DNA of 64,000 nt, from assembly GCF_023337795.1 (NCBI RefSeq), contig NZ_JALIRS010000001.1:124001-188000 (forward strand). The letters are read 5' to 3'. Both the position numbers and the translations under genes were made by a program. The DNA comes from Lysinibacillus sp. BPa_S21 (GTDB lineage Bacteria; Bacillota; Bacilli; Bacillales_A; Planococcaceae). Below the pieces are notes generated by a model that worked only from the letters and a program-made list of their open reading frames with translations, was not told the DNA's origin and made no database searches. Below are positions 1-8,618 of the stretch, in pieces. The stretch's first letter is position 1. Each line of letters opens with the position of its first letter.

Positions 1-385
1 AAGTAACATAGCCTGAGCAATCAAAACCTGTACTTGGTTTACTTCCACCAAATGTGTATTTTACGCCTAATTGTTGTTTAGCAACTTGTACTACACTTGT
101 TGTTGGTTTAGATGTTGGTTTAGATGTAGACGTGGATGCTGATGTTGTTGGAGCATTAATAGTTAACTTTTGACCAACACGAATTGTTGAAGAAGATAAG
201 TTATTCCATTTCATGACTGTCTGATAAGAAACACCATATTGATTGCCAATTTTCCATAAAGAATCACCAGATTTTACTGTGTAAGTTGCCGCTGATGCTG
301 TTTCGATTGTTGAAAAAAGTACAGATGAACTTAAAGCCAATGTAGCCAATCTCAATCCCCATCTATACTTTTTATTCTTTTTCAT
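1..385 (-). CDS. LysM and NlpC/P60 domain cell-wall hydrolase, C-terminus cut by window edge
   Basis: Secreted peptidoglycan endopeptidase of the LytE/CwlS type. Visible from the N-terminus: a signal peptide (basic MKKNKKYR start, hydrophobic core, ASA cleavage region near residue 30), one LysM module ([13 protein letters not shown] onward), a Ser/Thr/Pro/Lys-rich linker, then the start of an NlpC/P60 domain with the catalytic-cysteine motif DCSGY (Cys123). The gene runs off the left edge, so the catalytic His and the C-terminus are not seen. ATG at 385 is preceded by an AGGAGG at 395-400. LysM binds glycan; NlpC/P60 enzymes of this type cut the D-gamma-Glu-mDAP bond. A perfect 16-bp palindrome lies about 50 bp upstream. 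Family call is firm; the exact paralogue is not known. Confidence 0.9.
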   Translation of the reverse strand, partial: MKKNKKYRWGLRLATLALSSSVLFSTIETASAATYTVKSGDSLWKIGNQYGVSYQTVMKWNNLSSSTIRVGQKLTINAPTTSASTSTSKPTSKPTTSVVQVAKQQLGVKYTFGGSKPSTGFDCSGYVT

Positions 386-713
386 AATATATTTCCTCCT
401 AAAAGCTTTAACGCTTAATACATAAATGATATTAACATTGTAATATTACAATAGTATGTCAATAAAATAACATTAAGGAAACAATTTCTCTGATAAAGGT
501 TGGGAAATCGCTAACTTTATGGCTCATCATCAAAAGTCAGGAATTTATTAAACGTATGCAGTAATATAAGTGGATTGGAGTAATAGAGCGGATGCTTCGT
601 TTTCGCAACCAAAAATATTTGCTGAATAAAGATAGATTATTGGGGAATAATAAGTATCTGAATAAAGTGGAGAGACCGACTCTTGGTTTAAGGCAAGAGA
701 CTGTCCCTGTAGT
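386..713. other. Intergenic region without a gene
   Basis: This holds the promoter side of the wall hydrolase, the palindrome at 437-452 and, around 562-612, a degenerate match to the ends of the repeat at 37010. Open frames here lack ribosome binding sites and I do not support them. Confidence 0.5.
437..452. promoter_or_regulatory. Perfect 16-bp palindrome upstream of the wall hydrolase
   Basis: ATTGTAATATTACAAT is exactly self-complementary and lies about 50 bp upstream of the hydrolase ATG, just downstream (in that gene's sense) of a TTGACA at about 456-461. This position suits an operator. WalR sites consist of two TGTWAH half-sites spaced 11 bp start to start; here two such half-sites are 13 bp apart, so WalR is only a possibility. 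Confidence 0.4.
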
Positions 714-1106
714 TTATTTTTTTTCTTTTTGAATAGCTTTACGTGCAAGTGCATCTGCCGCTTTATTTTGCGTATCTGGAACCCACTTGATAAAAAATAA
801 ATCGAAGCTACTTGCAAGTGTAAGTGCCTGTTCAAGAAAAGGTTTAAATTCCTCGTTCTTCACATATTCTTTTTCCATAGAGGCTACAACAATTTTTGAA
901 TCTGAGCGCACTGAGATTATGGTTGAACCAAGTTTTCGTGCTTCTTCAAGGCCGCGTACTAAGGCAGTAAATTCGGCAATATGGTTATTAGTTTGCCCTA
1001 TATACTCACTGATCTGTATATGATGGCTTTCTCCTTTGATAAATATCCCAATACCACTGGGGCCAGGATTTCCGGCACTAGCAGCATCAATATATACTTC
1101 TAACAT
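714..1106 (-). CDS. Ribonuclease H-like domain protein (RNase HI family)
   Basis: Small 130-residue protein that is essentially one RNase H fold. The four acidic catalytic positions are visible: Asp7 in the first strand (VYIDAAS), Glu45 (HIAEF), Asp69 (RSDSK) and Asp117 (NKAADALARKA). This is the pattern of RNase HI and of the reverse-transcriptase-like domain proteins (B. subtilis YpdQ type). The basic protrusion of E. coli RNase HI is missing, as in Bacillus homologues, some of which have lost or reduced activity. A metal-dependent nuclease acting on RNA/DNA hybrids is therefore likely but not certain. It stands alone, transcribed leftward, with an ATG at 1106. Confidence 0.85.
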   Translation of the reverse strand: MLEVYIDAASAGNPGPSGIGIFIKGESHHIQISEYIGQTNNHIAEFTALVRGLEEARKLGSTIISVRSDSKIVVASMEKEYVKNEEFKPFLEQALTLASSFDLFFIKWVPDTQNKAADALARKAIQKEKK

Positions 1107-1263
1107 TAAATCCCTACTTTTTGATTTAGATTTTACACTTATTGTACATCAATAGTGCTTTGTTGATGTTAAATATGGAAAAACAAAATAGTTGCTTGTT
1201 CAAAATGTTCACTTCATAATAGTAAGAAGCGAAATTTGGGCGTGAAAGGAGCGAAAGTTCAAA

Positions 1264-1455
1264 TTGGATAAAGTGACGGTTATGAAAGATATCGATGAAC
1301 TACATGATACGTATTGTGCTGACTGTTTAGTGATAAAGCAATTACGAAAAGAGCGTGGTAAACCTGGAGCTCATCGTTTCTGTATTGAAGCCTGCTCAGT
1401 AGGGGAGCGCCTGCAATTTCTCGGAGAAGAGCTCTTAAAGGTGTATAGTAAATAA
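1264..1455 (+). CDS. Small zinc-finger protein
   Basis: 63 residues with a Cys-x2-Cys pair (YCADC) and a later Cys-x4-Cys (FCIEACSVG) after a basic stretch, the layout of the short Bacillales zinc-finger family Pfam calls zf-C2HCIx2C. Metal binding is inferred from the cysteines. Function is unknown; nucleic-acid or protein binding is possible. I use the TTG at 1264 because an AAAGGAG at 1245-1251 precedes it, though it is somewhat far; an in-frame ATG at 1282 is the alternative. The gene is monocistronic and ends before a strong hairpin at 1611. Confidence 0.7.
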   Translation: MDKVTVMKDIDELHDTYCADCLVIKQLRKERGKPGAHRFCIEACSVGERLQFLGEELLKVYSK

Positions 1456-1610
1456 ATGTTTTTACTATTAGAATTGTGTAGCAAAGTAATCATAGGGACT
1501 ATGTTTAAATAAAGTAAAACTAAATTTATTTTTACGCAATAAATTATCATATTTACTAAATTCGATGCATAAATAACATTATGATCGGAAATAATAGTAT
1601 TGGTTGGTTA

Positions 1611-1671
1611 CCATAGAAAAAGCTACTTTTTATTGGCACATTGCCGATAAAAATGTAGCTTTTTTCTATGG
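1611..1671 (+). terminator. Bidirectional intrinsic terminator
   Basis: A long stem pairs CCATAGAAAAAGCTAC with its near-complement ending at 1671, with an inner GGCA/TGCC extension and runs of T and A on either side. It would end the zinc-finger transcript and back up the SEC-C gene from the other side. Confidence 0.75.
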
Positions 1672-1676
1672 GTAAT

Positions 1677-1725
1677 TAAAATGTGCCATACACGCTAAGA
1701 TTGTTTAGAGGGTATGGCACTATTT
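1677..1725 (-). terminator. Intrinsic terminator of the SEC-C gene
   Basis: GTGCCATA (1683-1690) pairs with TATGGCAC (1713-1720). Read leftward, the stem is followed by a T-rich tract directly after the SEC-C gene stop. Confidence 0.65.
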
Positions 1726-1731
1726 TAAGCA

Positions 1732-2715
1732 TTATTTAGTTTCTGCATAGTTACTTAAATCTTGATAGTATTTTGTGAGAGAAGAAGCTGAAATATCGAA
1801 CGTCGCGGCAATTTCTTTTACTGTCATTGATAACGGCTCGAACAGCTCTTTTTCTTGACCATATCGAATTGCACCAGCGGCAATGGCAGCCTCTTTGCGC
1901 GCAGATGGTTGTCCTTCAATTAAATAGTCTTCTAAAAGCTCTAACATAGGGGCTGTTTCGCGTTCGTTTTGCTCTAGGAAATCTTTAACTTGTGTGATGA
2001 CATTGCTCTCAAAGTTCGTAAATTCCTCGCCTTTATAACCGTTTGACACAAGTAACGCCCAGAAGGATAGATGCTCTTCTTTTAAGAATGTTCCAACCTT
2101 CTTCTCAGAAGCCTCAAAATTTTTCTTGAATTGCTCAAACACCTTTGCGTGATCTTCCGGGAAAAAGATAAGCGTTGAAACAGCTAAATAATGCTCTGAT
2201 TTTTTTGTACCGTCTGGTAAGATGAATGCAAAGACATGCATACCTTCAGGAATTGGTTTGTCATTTTCACGACGAATATAAATTTCTTCATTTGATAACA
2301 CATGTGTAGCCTTAAAATACTTTTCTTCTACAACTGATACGGAACCAATAAATAGACGAGGTTGAGTCCAGCCTTCTAATACTTTTACCGTAGAAGGTCT
2401 AACCGTTTTTTTCTTGGTTTTCTTTAAGTAACCTTTCCAAATAGATGGCTCTTGATGGAAGAAGAAGTCGTCTAACGCGATCGCTTCAATCAGCTCTCTT
2501 TGTAGAACGCTCTCTAATTTAGGTTGCCATGTACCTACATGCTCTATATAGGCACGAACATCTTTGCGTTCAGGATATTCTAAGTAAAATGTTTGTAGTA
2601 CACGCTCTAATTCTTCGATTGCTACTGCTTCTACGGTAACCTGTTGTTTACCTTCACAACATTTTTTATATTTTTTGCCGCTACCGCATGGGCATGGATC
2701 ATTACGTTTTACCAT
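1732..2715 (-). CDS. SEC-C metal-binding domain protein with C-terminal HTH-like region
   Basis: 327 residues. The N-terminus MVKRNDPCPCGSGKKYKKCC is a textbook SEC-C zinc motif (Cys-x-Cys...Cys-Cys), as at the C-terminus of SecA but here N-terminal and standing alone. The middle is an uncharacterised alpha/beta region. The last 45 residues (MTVKEIAATFDISASSLTKY) look like a helix-turn-helix. The ATG at 2715 is chosen because the AAAGGAAG Shine-Dalgarno lies just upstream; a GTG 12 bases earlier sits inside that site. Its cellular role is unknown; zinc binding is family knowledge. Monocistronic and convergent with the zinc-finger gene. Confidence 0.8.
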   Translation of the reverse strand: MVKRNDPCPCGSGKKYKKCCEGKQQVTVEAVAIEELERVLQTFYLEYPERKDVRAYIEHVGTWQPKLESVLQRELIEAIALDDFFFHQEPSIWKGYLKKTKKKTVRPSTVKVLEGWTQPRLFIGSVSVVEEKYFKATHVLSNEEIYIRRENDKPIPEGMHVFAFILPDGTKKSEHYLAVSTLIFFPEDHAKVFEQFKKNFEASEKKVGTFLKEEHLSFWALLVSNGYKGEEFTNFESNVITQVKDFLEQNERETAPMLELLEDYLIEGQPSARKEAAIAAGAIRYGQEKELFEPLSMTVKEIAATFDISASSLTKYYQDLSNYAETK

Positions 2716-2890
2716 AATTAGAAACACTTCCTTTGAAAATTGTTAGTCGAATTTTGCTAAATAAATTGCATACAATTAATAATAACGGTACATTTGTATG
2801 AAGAAAAATGATTGTCTATTTTGAAATGTCGGAAAAATATAGAGGGACGCCCTGATTCTAGTATATGCACGTATTTTCATACATAGAACT

Positions 2891-2924
2891 AAAAAAGAAA
2901 ACCATCTAAATAATATAGATGGTT
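2891..2924 (-). terminator. Intrinsic terminator of pepF
   Basis: AACCATCTA (2900-2908) pairs with TAGATGGTT (2916-2924); read leftward it is followed by a T-rich run, just after the pepF stop. Confidence 0.8.
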
Positions 2925-2934
2925 CTCGTTTTGT

Positions 2935-4749
2935 TTAGCCTTTGATAGCTTCCATTTCTGTCGTTAAGCGTTCAAGCTCATCAATAAGGTGACCAATGTA
3001 AGCTATCGTATCTCGAAGAGGCTGATCGGTTGTAACGTCGACACCAGCCATTTGAGCTAGCTCTACAGGTGATTTCGTACCTCCAGCTTGAAGGACTGCT
3101 AACCATTCATCTACAGCCGTCTTGCCTTCTTTTAAGATACGCTTGGATACTTGAGTAGAAATTGTTAAGCCAGCGCTATATGTGTATGGATATAGGCCCA
3201 TATAATAGTGTGGTTGACGCATCCAAGTAAGCTCTGCTCCCTCAATAATATCGATAGTGTCTCCCCAGAAGTCTTCTAATACAGAGCGTTTTAACTGATT
3301 TAAAACAGTTGCATTCACAGCTTCTCCAGCGTCGATTAATTCATATACTTTTCGTTGATAAGCTGCCTCTAGCAAGTGTGTGACGAAGTTATGATAATAC
3401 GTTTTGGACACAATATTAGAAATTACCCAACGTTTGAAGCGAAGGTCATTGTTATGGGTTAATAAATAATTGGCTAGCAGCATTTCATTCATAGTTGATG
3501 GTGCCTCGATAAAATATAGTGAAGGACGACTATTAAAATAGGATTGATGGGCCTGTGCATTCACAAAATGCCCTGCATGACCAAGCTCATGAATTAAAGT
3601 GAATACCTCATTCATACGTTCGTTCCAAGACATTAAAATATACGGATGACTACCATATGGACTTGAACAAAATGCACCAGTCGATTTTCCTTTGTTTGGT
3701 GCATAATCAATCCAGCGTTCATTAAACGCCTTTTCAATTATCTCTTTGTAATCTTCACCCATAACGTCTAATGCTTTTTCAACATATTCTTTTGCTTCCG
3801 TCATTGTTAATTTCGGATCATAGTCTGGATCAAGGGCAATCTTTAAATCAGCAAATGTCATTTTTTCAATACCATTTGCTTGTTGAATAAGCTTTGCGTA
3901 GCGACGCATATGTGGAGCAAGTTCTTTCGTAATTAGATCTATTTGACGATTATAAAGAGAACGATCAACATCTTGACTAAATAATAAATAGTCAATGACA
4001 GAATCAAAACCTCGTAAATCAGCCATTGTTTTTTCCTGTTGAATGTGTGTATTATAAATTTTCGCAGTTGTGTGCTGATAATCGCGTAACTTATTTGAGA
4101 ATGCTTGGAATGCTGCACGGCGTACTTTTGTATCAGCGTTAAACTCCCAGTCATTTTCGTATAATACAAAGCTAAGCGGAAGTTTTTCTCCATTAGCCTC
4201 AAATTCGCCAAACTGCATATCGATAAGCTTTGTCGTATTATACGTTTCATATGGTGCATCAAAAGTAGAGCTGAATGCAGCTAATGCTTTTTCTACCTCC
4301 GGATGCATCTGATGAGGCTTTTGTTTTAATAATTCCTCTAAATAGACTTTATAGTTTGGGTTTAATGTTGAAGCTTCCACTAAAATAGACTCATCTAGTG
4401 CTAGTAATTCACTGCGTACGAAAGAACATGTACTACTTATTTTTCCGACTGCCGTACTATATTTTGCTGCACGCATTTGGGCTGCGTTATCTGTATGATC
4501 AGCTTGATTATTAAGGCTTGCATAAGTACCAATAGGAACTATGCTTTCAAACAGTGCTTCATAAGCTGTTAAAACTTCAATTACCTTTTGGGCATTAGTA
4601 ATTGTACCTTGATACGTATGTTCGAAATTTAGCGCATCTTCCACAAGCTGCGCTAAAACAGGCTCAAATTCCGCGTCATTTTCAAGTAAATCTTTTAAAT
4701 TCCATGTTTGTTCCACTGGTACATCTTTTCGAAATGGTAAAACCTCCAT
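2935..4749 (-). CDS. pepF: Oligoendopeptidase F (M3 family zinc metallopeptidase)
   Basis: Cytosolic zinc peptidase that cleaves oligopeptides of roughly 7-17 residues. About 604 residues, the usual PepF length. The HEXXH signature reads HELGH at residues 387-391, with downstream acidic residues of the M3 active site (EAPSTMNE). An N-terminal helical PepF domain precedes the M3 catalytic domain. ATG at 4749 follows AAAGGGGTG at the right distance; a TTG one codon upstream is less likely. It is transcribed alone and ends in a hairpin at 2891-2924. In Bacillus, PepF-type enzymes have been linked to peptide turnover and, when overexpressed, to sporulation inhibition; that is family knowledge only. 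Confidence 0.95.
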   Translation of the reverse strand: MEVLPFRKDVPVEQTWNLKDLLENDAEFEPVLAQLVEDALNFEHTYQGTITNAQKVIEVLTAYEALFESIVPIGTYASLNNQADHTDNAAQMRAAKYSTAVGKISSTCSFVRSELLALDESILVEASTLNPNYKVYLEELLKQKPHQMHPEVEKALAAFSSTFDAPYETYNTTKLIDMQFGEFEANGEKLPLSFVLYENDWEFNADTKVRRAAFQAFSNKLRDYQHTTAKIYNTHIQQEKTMADLRGFDSVIDYLLFSQDVDRSLYNRQIDLITKELAPHMRRYAKLIQQANGIEKMTFADLKIALDPDYDPKLTMTEAKEYVEKALDVMGEDYKEIIEKAFNERWIDYAPNKGKSTGAFCSSPYGSHPYILMSWNERMNEVFTLIHELGHAGHFVNAQAHQSYFNSRPSLYFIEAPSTMNEMLLANYLLTHNNDLRFKRWVISNIVSKTYYHNFVTHLLEAAYQRKVYELIDAGEAVNATVLNQLKRSVLEDFWGDTIDIIEGAELTWMRQPHYYMGLYPYTYSAGLTISTQVSKRILKEGKTAVDEWLAVLQAGGTKSPVELAQMAGVDVTTDQPLRDTIAYIGHLIDELERLTTEMEAIKG

Positions 4750-4907
4750 CAATGAACACCCCTTTTTGTATAAGTGACTTCATTATAACGAAACTATTTC
4801 GGAAAGTGAAATAATTATAGAGAATAGTTTTAATTTTCTTAAAAATAATGTAGAAACTTATGTTCTGGTTAGCTATAATAGATTTAAAAGGGGGGAAACT
4901 ATTTACT

Positions 4908-5882
4908 ATGCTTCTAGTTTGGGAAAATCCGGACATGTATAAGCTTAGTCACGTGAATCAAGATAATTTATGGAAGAAGTTAATTGCGGATTTGTTTGAA
5001 GATTTTTTGTTGTTCTTTTTGCCTGAATTACACGCAGAAGTGGACTTTTCAAAGCAAGTCGAGTTTTTGCAACAGGAGCTTTTCAAAGAAATTATTGAAC
5101 ATCGTCAAGGACGCAAAATAGCCGACCAAATAGCGAAGGTACATCTTAAAAGTGGGAAAGAGCAATGGATTCTTGTTCATACGGAAATACAAGCTATCGA
5201 TGAAGAACATTTTGCGAAGCGTATGTTTGAGTATTTCTATCGTATCAGGGATCGATATGGTAAGAAGATTGTGGCTATTGCTATTTTTACGAATAAGAGT
5301 ACAAAAAGTAAGAATCAGTATCATGAAAAGTATTATGGTACAGAAATCACTTACACATTTAACAAGTTTGTTGTTTCAGATTTTGATGAAGAAGAATTGA
5401 AAAAATCACCGAACCTACTTAGTAAAGCGTTACTAGCCTCTATTTATTTAAATCGAACCAAAAACGAGATGAACCTTCGTAGTGCCTACAAAAGAGCTTT
5501 GTTAAGAGAAGTATGGTCATTACACAATATGGAACGAGAAGAAGTAAGAGCGTTGCTTTACTTTATTGATTTTTTGTTAAAACTACCAAGAGCTATATCT
5601 GAGCAACTTGTAAGGGATGTAAAAGAAGAAATTAAAGGGGAGGAAGAGGTTTTGCATCTATATAAAGAAGATTTACCACCGACACTTGCTGCAGTTTTGG
5701 AATTAGAAAGACAAGAAGGAATTGAACAAGGAATTAAACAAGGAATTGAACAAGGAATTGAACAAACCATTAAACAAATAATCAGTGGTTTGATTGAAAC
5801 GGGTGCTGATGATGAGTGGATTGCTAAAGTTTCAAAGCTTCCAGTGGCAAAGATAAAAGATATTCGTGAGGAACTTAAATAA
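4908..5882 (+). CDS. Rpn-family recombination-promoting nuclease / PD-(D/E)XK transposase-like protein
   Basis: About 324 residues. The N-terminal half has the PD-(D/E)XK arrangement of Rpn proteins, including the Glu-x-Gln strand (HTEIQ), followed by a helical region and a C-terminal tail with a Gly-Ile-Glu-Gln repeat encoded by five 12-bp units. Rpn proteins in E. coli are metal-dependent DNases that raise recombination, and they are often expanded and horizontally spread. I start at ATG 4908 because AAAAGGGGGG (4887-4896) precedes it; an ATG at 4860 lacks a ribosome site. The tail repeat makes the protein length easily variable in 4-residue steps. Nuclease activity is inferred from family membership. 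Confidence 0.8.
   Translation: MLLVWENPDMYKLSHVNQDNLWKKLIADLFEDFLLFFLPELHAEVDFSKQVEFLQQELFKEIIEHRQGRKIADQIAKVHLKSGKEQWILVHTEIQAIDEEHFAKRMFEYFYRIRDRYGKKIVAIAIFTNKSTKSKNQYHEKYYGTEITYTFNKFVVSDFDEEELKKSPNLLSKALLASIYLNRTKNEMNLRSAYKRALLREVWSLHNMEREEVRALLYFIDFLLKLPRAISEQLVRDVKEEIKGEEEVLHLYKEDLPPTLAAVLELERQEGIEQGIKQGIEQGIEQTIKQIISGLIETGADDEWIAKVSKLPVAKIKDIREELK
5718..5777 (+). repeat. Five tandem 12-bp units inside the Rpn-type gene
   Basis: Units GGAATTGAACAA, GGAATTAAACAA, GGAATTGAACAA, GGAATTGAACAA and a degenerate ACCATTAAACAA follow each other exactly. Each encodes Gly-Ile-(Glu/Lys)-Gln, so copy-number change keeps the frame. Confidence 0.95.
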
Positions 5883-6020
5883 TTAGTAAAAAATGTTTTA
5901 GTTTTGTTTTTTTGTATCTACAATGGCTTTTTTGAGTCAGTGTGAAAAATGTGCGTATAGCCAGTACACTATACAACGCATACTAATGGCTATAACAACT
6001 AGCACATTGGAGGAGCAATT

Positions 6021-6461
6021 ATGACACAAAACTTAAACAAACAACTGAATAAACTTGTCGCTACATGGTCTGTACTTTATACGAAATTACACAATTATCA
6101 TTGGTATGTGACGGGAAATGCTTTCTTTACACTACATGCAAAATTTGAAGAATTATATAATGAAACAACGTTAAATCTAGATGAAATAGCAGAGCGCATT
6201 CTTTCGAAAGATGGAAAACCAGTTGCTACGTTAAAAGAACATCTTGAGCTATCCTATGTAGAGGAAGCGACAGGAAATGAGACGACAGAGGAAATGGTGG
6301 CTACAATCATTGCAGATTTCCAAAAGTTAATGAAGGCTTTAAATTCAACAATGGAGCTTGCGGCAGAAGAAGGGGACGATCGAACTGAGGATATCCTAAA
6401 TGCTATGTACCAGTCTCTTGAAAAGCATGCATGGATGTTGAAGGCCTTCCTAGGACATTAA
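6021..6461 (+). CDS. dps: Dps family ferritin-like DNA-protection protein
   Basis: 146-residue four-helix ferritin-like protein. The intersubunit ferroxidase ligands of Dps are present: His27 and His39 (NYHWYV, LHAKF) and Asp54/Glu58 (LDEIAER). Dps dodecamers oxidise and store iron and shield DNA from peroxide; MrgA and the Listeria protein are the Bacillales relatives. GGAGGAGC lies just before the ATG. I looked for a PerR box (TTATAAT-type) upstream and found none; there is an inverted repeat TATAGCCA/TGGCTATA at 5956-5994. It is followed by an intrinsic terminator. Monocistronic. Confidence 0.92.
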   Translation: MTQNLNKQLNKLVATWSVLYTKLHNYHWYVTGNAFFTLHAKFEELYNETTLNLDEIAERILSKDGKPVATLKEHLELSYVEEATGNETTEEMVATIIADFQKLMKALNSTMELAAEEGDDRTEDILNAMYQSLEKHAWMLKAFLGH

Positions 6462-6469
6462 TAACAATA

Positions 6470-6510
6470 GGTGATGGGAATTTACAGTAGTTCCATTGCC
6501 TTTTTCCTTT
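6470..6510 (+). terminator. Intrinsic terminator of dps
   Basis: GGTGATGGGA (6470-6479) pairs, with G-T wobbles, with TTCCATTGCC (6491-6500), followed by a T run. Confidence 0.75.
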
Positions 6511-6560
6511 TCTTTGTTTCAAAAGGTAAATAATAGGGAGAGTTTAAAATATTGCATATA

Positions 6561-6591
6561 AAACAGAGTGTGCGCATGCATCACTCTGTTT
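6561..6591 (-). terminator. Probable terminator of the DMT transporter gene
   Basis: AAACAGAGTG (6561-6570) pairs with CACTCTGTTT (6582-6591). Read leftward it is followed by a short TTTT tract, after the transporter stop. Confidence 0.6.
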
Positions 6592-6606
6592 AGTTGTTTG
6601 TAAGGA

Positions 6607-7506
6607 TTAATTAATAGCTTTTTCATGTTGATGTTTTTTAATAAAGCGTAATACATGTAGATGCTCCAGTTGAGCAACAAGGTTACCAATTAGGATAAAA
6701 CTACCACCTATTAATATTTTTACTGTGATTCCTTCACCAATAAACATCATAGCAAACATTGCTGCAAAAATTGGCTCTAAGGAAAATATTAGTCCTGTAT
6801 GTGTAGCAGAAGTGAACTGTTGTGCAACAGTTTGACCTATGAAGCAAAATGCACTACAAATGACACCAAGTCCTATAATGGCAATCCAAGAAGTCGTTGT
6901 ATTTGGAAGTGTTGGAGTTTCGAAAATAAATGTAAATACAAGTGCATATAGCCCAGCAAAACCAAGCTGGTAAATGCCATAAGTAATTGATTCAACGCTC
7001 CGTGTAAATGTACTGTTTAACAACAAGTAAAACGAATAACATAGTGCAGCGATGGCAACTAGAATATCCCCTTTTTGAAAGGTAAATGAGCCATGTGTTG
7101 TTAAAATTGTAATACCAATCATTGTACAAATAATCGCAAAGCTAACTGCTCTTGAAGGTAATTTTTTTTCAATAAAACTGCTGAAAATAGGTACTAAGAT
7201 AACTGTTAGACTTAAAATAAAACCAGCATTTGATACCGAAGTGGTTTCTAGTCCGAATAAGCTTAGGACAAACACTATGAATAATAGAAACCCTTGTATA
7301 GCTGCATATTTTAATGTTTTCGCATCGACTTTAATCATGCGTTTATAAAAAATAATACCTGCTACAAAAAATGCGATGATACAACGCAATGCCACCACAT
7401 TATAAACAGCCAATGTTTCAAGCCCCATAACCATAAAGGTATAAGATAAGCCCCAAAACATTGTCACGATAACCATTAATAAATTTGCTTTTCCTTGGAT
7501 ACCCAT
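6607..7506 (-). CDS. EamA/DMT family transporter
   Basis: 299 residues with about ten hydrophobic helices in two EamA repeats, the layout of the drug/metabolite transporter superfamily inner-membrane exporters. The first repeat begins near residue 8 and the second near residue 150. Substrate cannot be told from sequence; family members export amino acids, nucleosides or other metabolites. The gene is divergent from a LysR-type regulator with a 135-bp gap, an arrangement that usually means the regulator controls the exporter. The C-terminus is basic and cytosolic. Confidence 0.88.
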   Translation of the reverse strand: MGIQGKANLLMVIVTMFWGLSYTFMVMGLETLAVYNVVALRCIIAFFVAGIIFYKRMIKVDAKTLKYAAIQGFLLFIVFVLSLFGLETTSVSNAGFILSLTVILVPIFSSFIEKKLPSRAVSFAIICTMIGITILTTHGSFTFQKGDILVAIAALCYSFYLLLNSTFTRSVESITYGIYQLGFAGLYALVFTFIFETPTLPNTTTSWIAIIGLGVICSAFCFIGQTVAQQFTSATHTGLIFSLEPIFAAMFAMMFIGEGITVKILIGGSFILIGNLVAQLEHLHVLRFIKKHQHEKAIN

Positions 7507-7641
7507 TTGCTCACCTACAATCTGTGTACTAAAACAGTTTTTAACCTAAAATTTACTATATCTCTTGTGTTGTTATTAGTAAAACGAATGTTTATAATAA
7601 TTAGTATTAAAAAAATTCATGTATATTGAGGACACAATGCG

Positions 7642-8517
7642 ATGAGTTTAGTCAAATATGAGATTTTGAATAAAGTGGCTGAGGTAGCTAGCTTTACAAA
7701 AGCAGCAGATGCACTGGGATTAACCCAATCTGCTGTCAGTCATGCTGTTTCAAGCTTGGAAAAGGAGTTCGGCTTTGCACTTATTCATAGAAGTCGAGCG
7801 GGTGTCATCTTAACGAGTGAAGGCGATACAATGCTAAGGGCAATGAGACATGTCCTCGATGCAGAGGAACTGTTACAGCAAGAAGCTGCTCAAATACTGG
7901 GCGTTACTCGAGGGAAAGTTAGGATTGGAGTAATTTCAAGTATTTCTTCCAACTGGATGCCGGAAATCGTTCGTATTATGGACCATCAATTTCCTGGCAT
8001 ACAAGTTGAATTGCGTGAGGGAGATTATTATGAAATTGAACAATGGCTATTGAGTGGAGAAGTTGACGCAGGATTTTTGAATGGCCAACAGTCTAAGCAG
8101 TTTCAGTTTACTGAACTTCAGCAGGATCCGCTGCTTTGTATTGTCTCTGATAAAAGTCCACTTTATAATAAAGCAGAAATTGATATTGTTGAATTAGAAA
8201 ATATGCCATTTATTATGACTTCCTATAAAGGGACAAATGATGTAAAAGTACTGTTAGAACAATATCACGTGAAGCCAAATATTCGCTTTGAACTTTCGGA
8301 AGAAGTAGGGATTATTTCGATGATTGCTCATCATCTTGGAATAAGTATATTACCGAAATTAGTGACGTATAATTTACCTCCTACTATCAAAGCTATACCT
8401 TTAAAACAAGGTGGCTATCGCACAATTGGAATAGCTATGAAACACCAAGCATCACCAGTGACAAAGCAATTTGCGGAAATATTAAGTTCCTGGTTAAAAG
8501 AACAAAATAGAAAATAA
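7642..8517 (+). CDS. LysR family transcriptional regulator
   Basis: 291 residues: an N-terminal winged helix-turn-helix (residues about 5-62, with AADALGLTQSAVSHAVSSLE as the recognition region), a linker helix, and a type 2 periplasmic-binding-protein-like effector domain from about residue 90 (GKVRIGVISSISSNWMP). LysR regulators bind as tetramers and respond to small molecules. ATG at 7642 follows GAGGACAC. It is divergent from the DMT exporter, so it probably controls that exporter and itself. The effector is unknown. Confidence 0.93.
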   Translation: MSLVKYEILNKVAEVASFTKAADALGLTQSAVSHAVSSLEKEFGFALIHRSRAGVILTSEGDTMLRAMRHVLDAEELLQQEAAQILGVTRGKVRIGVISSISSNWMPEIVRIMDHQFPGIQVELREGDYYEIEQWLLSGEVDAGFLNGQQSKQFQFTELQQDPLLCIVSDKSPLYNKAEIDIVELENMPFIMTSYKGTNDVKVLLEQYHVKPNIRFELSEEVGIISMIAHHLGISILPKLVTYNLPPTIKAIPLKQGGYRTIGIAMKHQASPVTKQFAEILSSWLKEQNRK

Positions 8518-8521
8518 CCTC

Positions 8522-8545
8522 TTATAGGAACGACTTATCCTATAA
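8522..8545 (+). terminator. Hairpin after the LysR gene, weak terminator
   Basis: TTATAGGA (8522-8529) pairs with TCCTATAA (8538-8545). There is no real T run after it, so termination may be partial. Confidence 0.4.
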
Positions 8546-8618
8546 AAACAACATTGAAGCATGATATAGCATTACGTTAAAATAGTATTTGTATATTTTC
8601 TAGAAAAAAGGTGAGTGT

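Noticed and set aside
548..835. Leftward open frame upstream of the RNase H gene end
   Set aside because: It overlaps the RNase H gene in another frame and lacks a ribosome site and family features.
5882..6020. PerR box ahead of dps
   Set aside because: No TTATAATNATTATAA-like sequence was found; only an unrelated inverted repeat.
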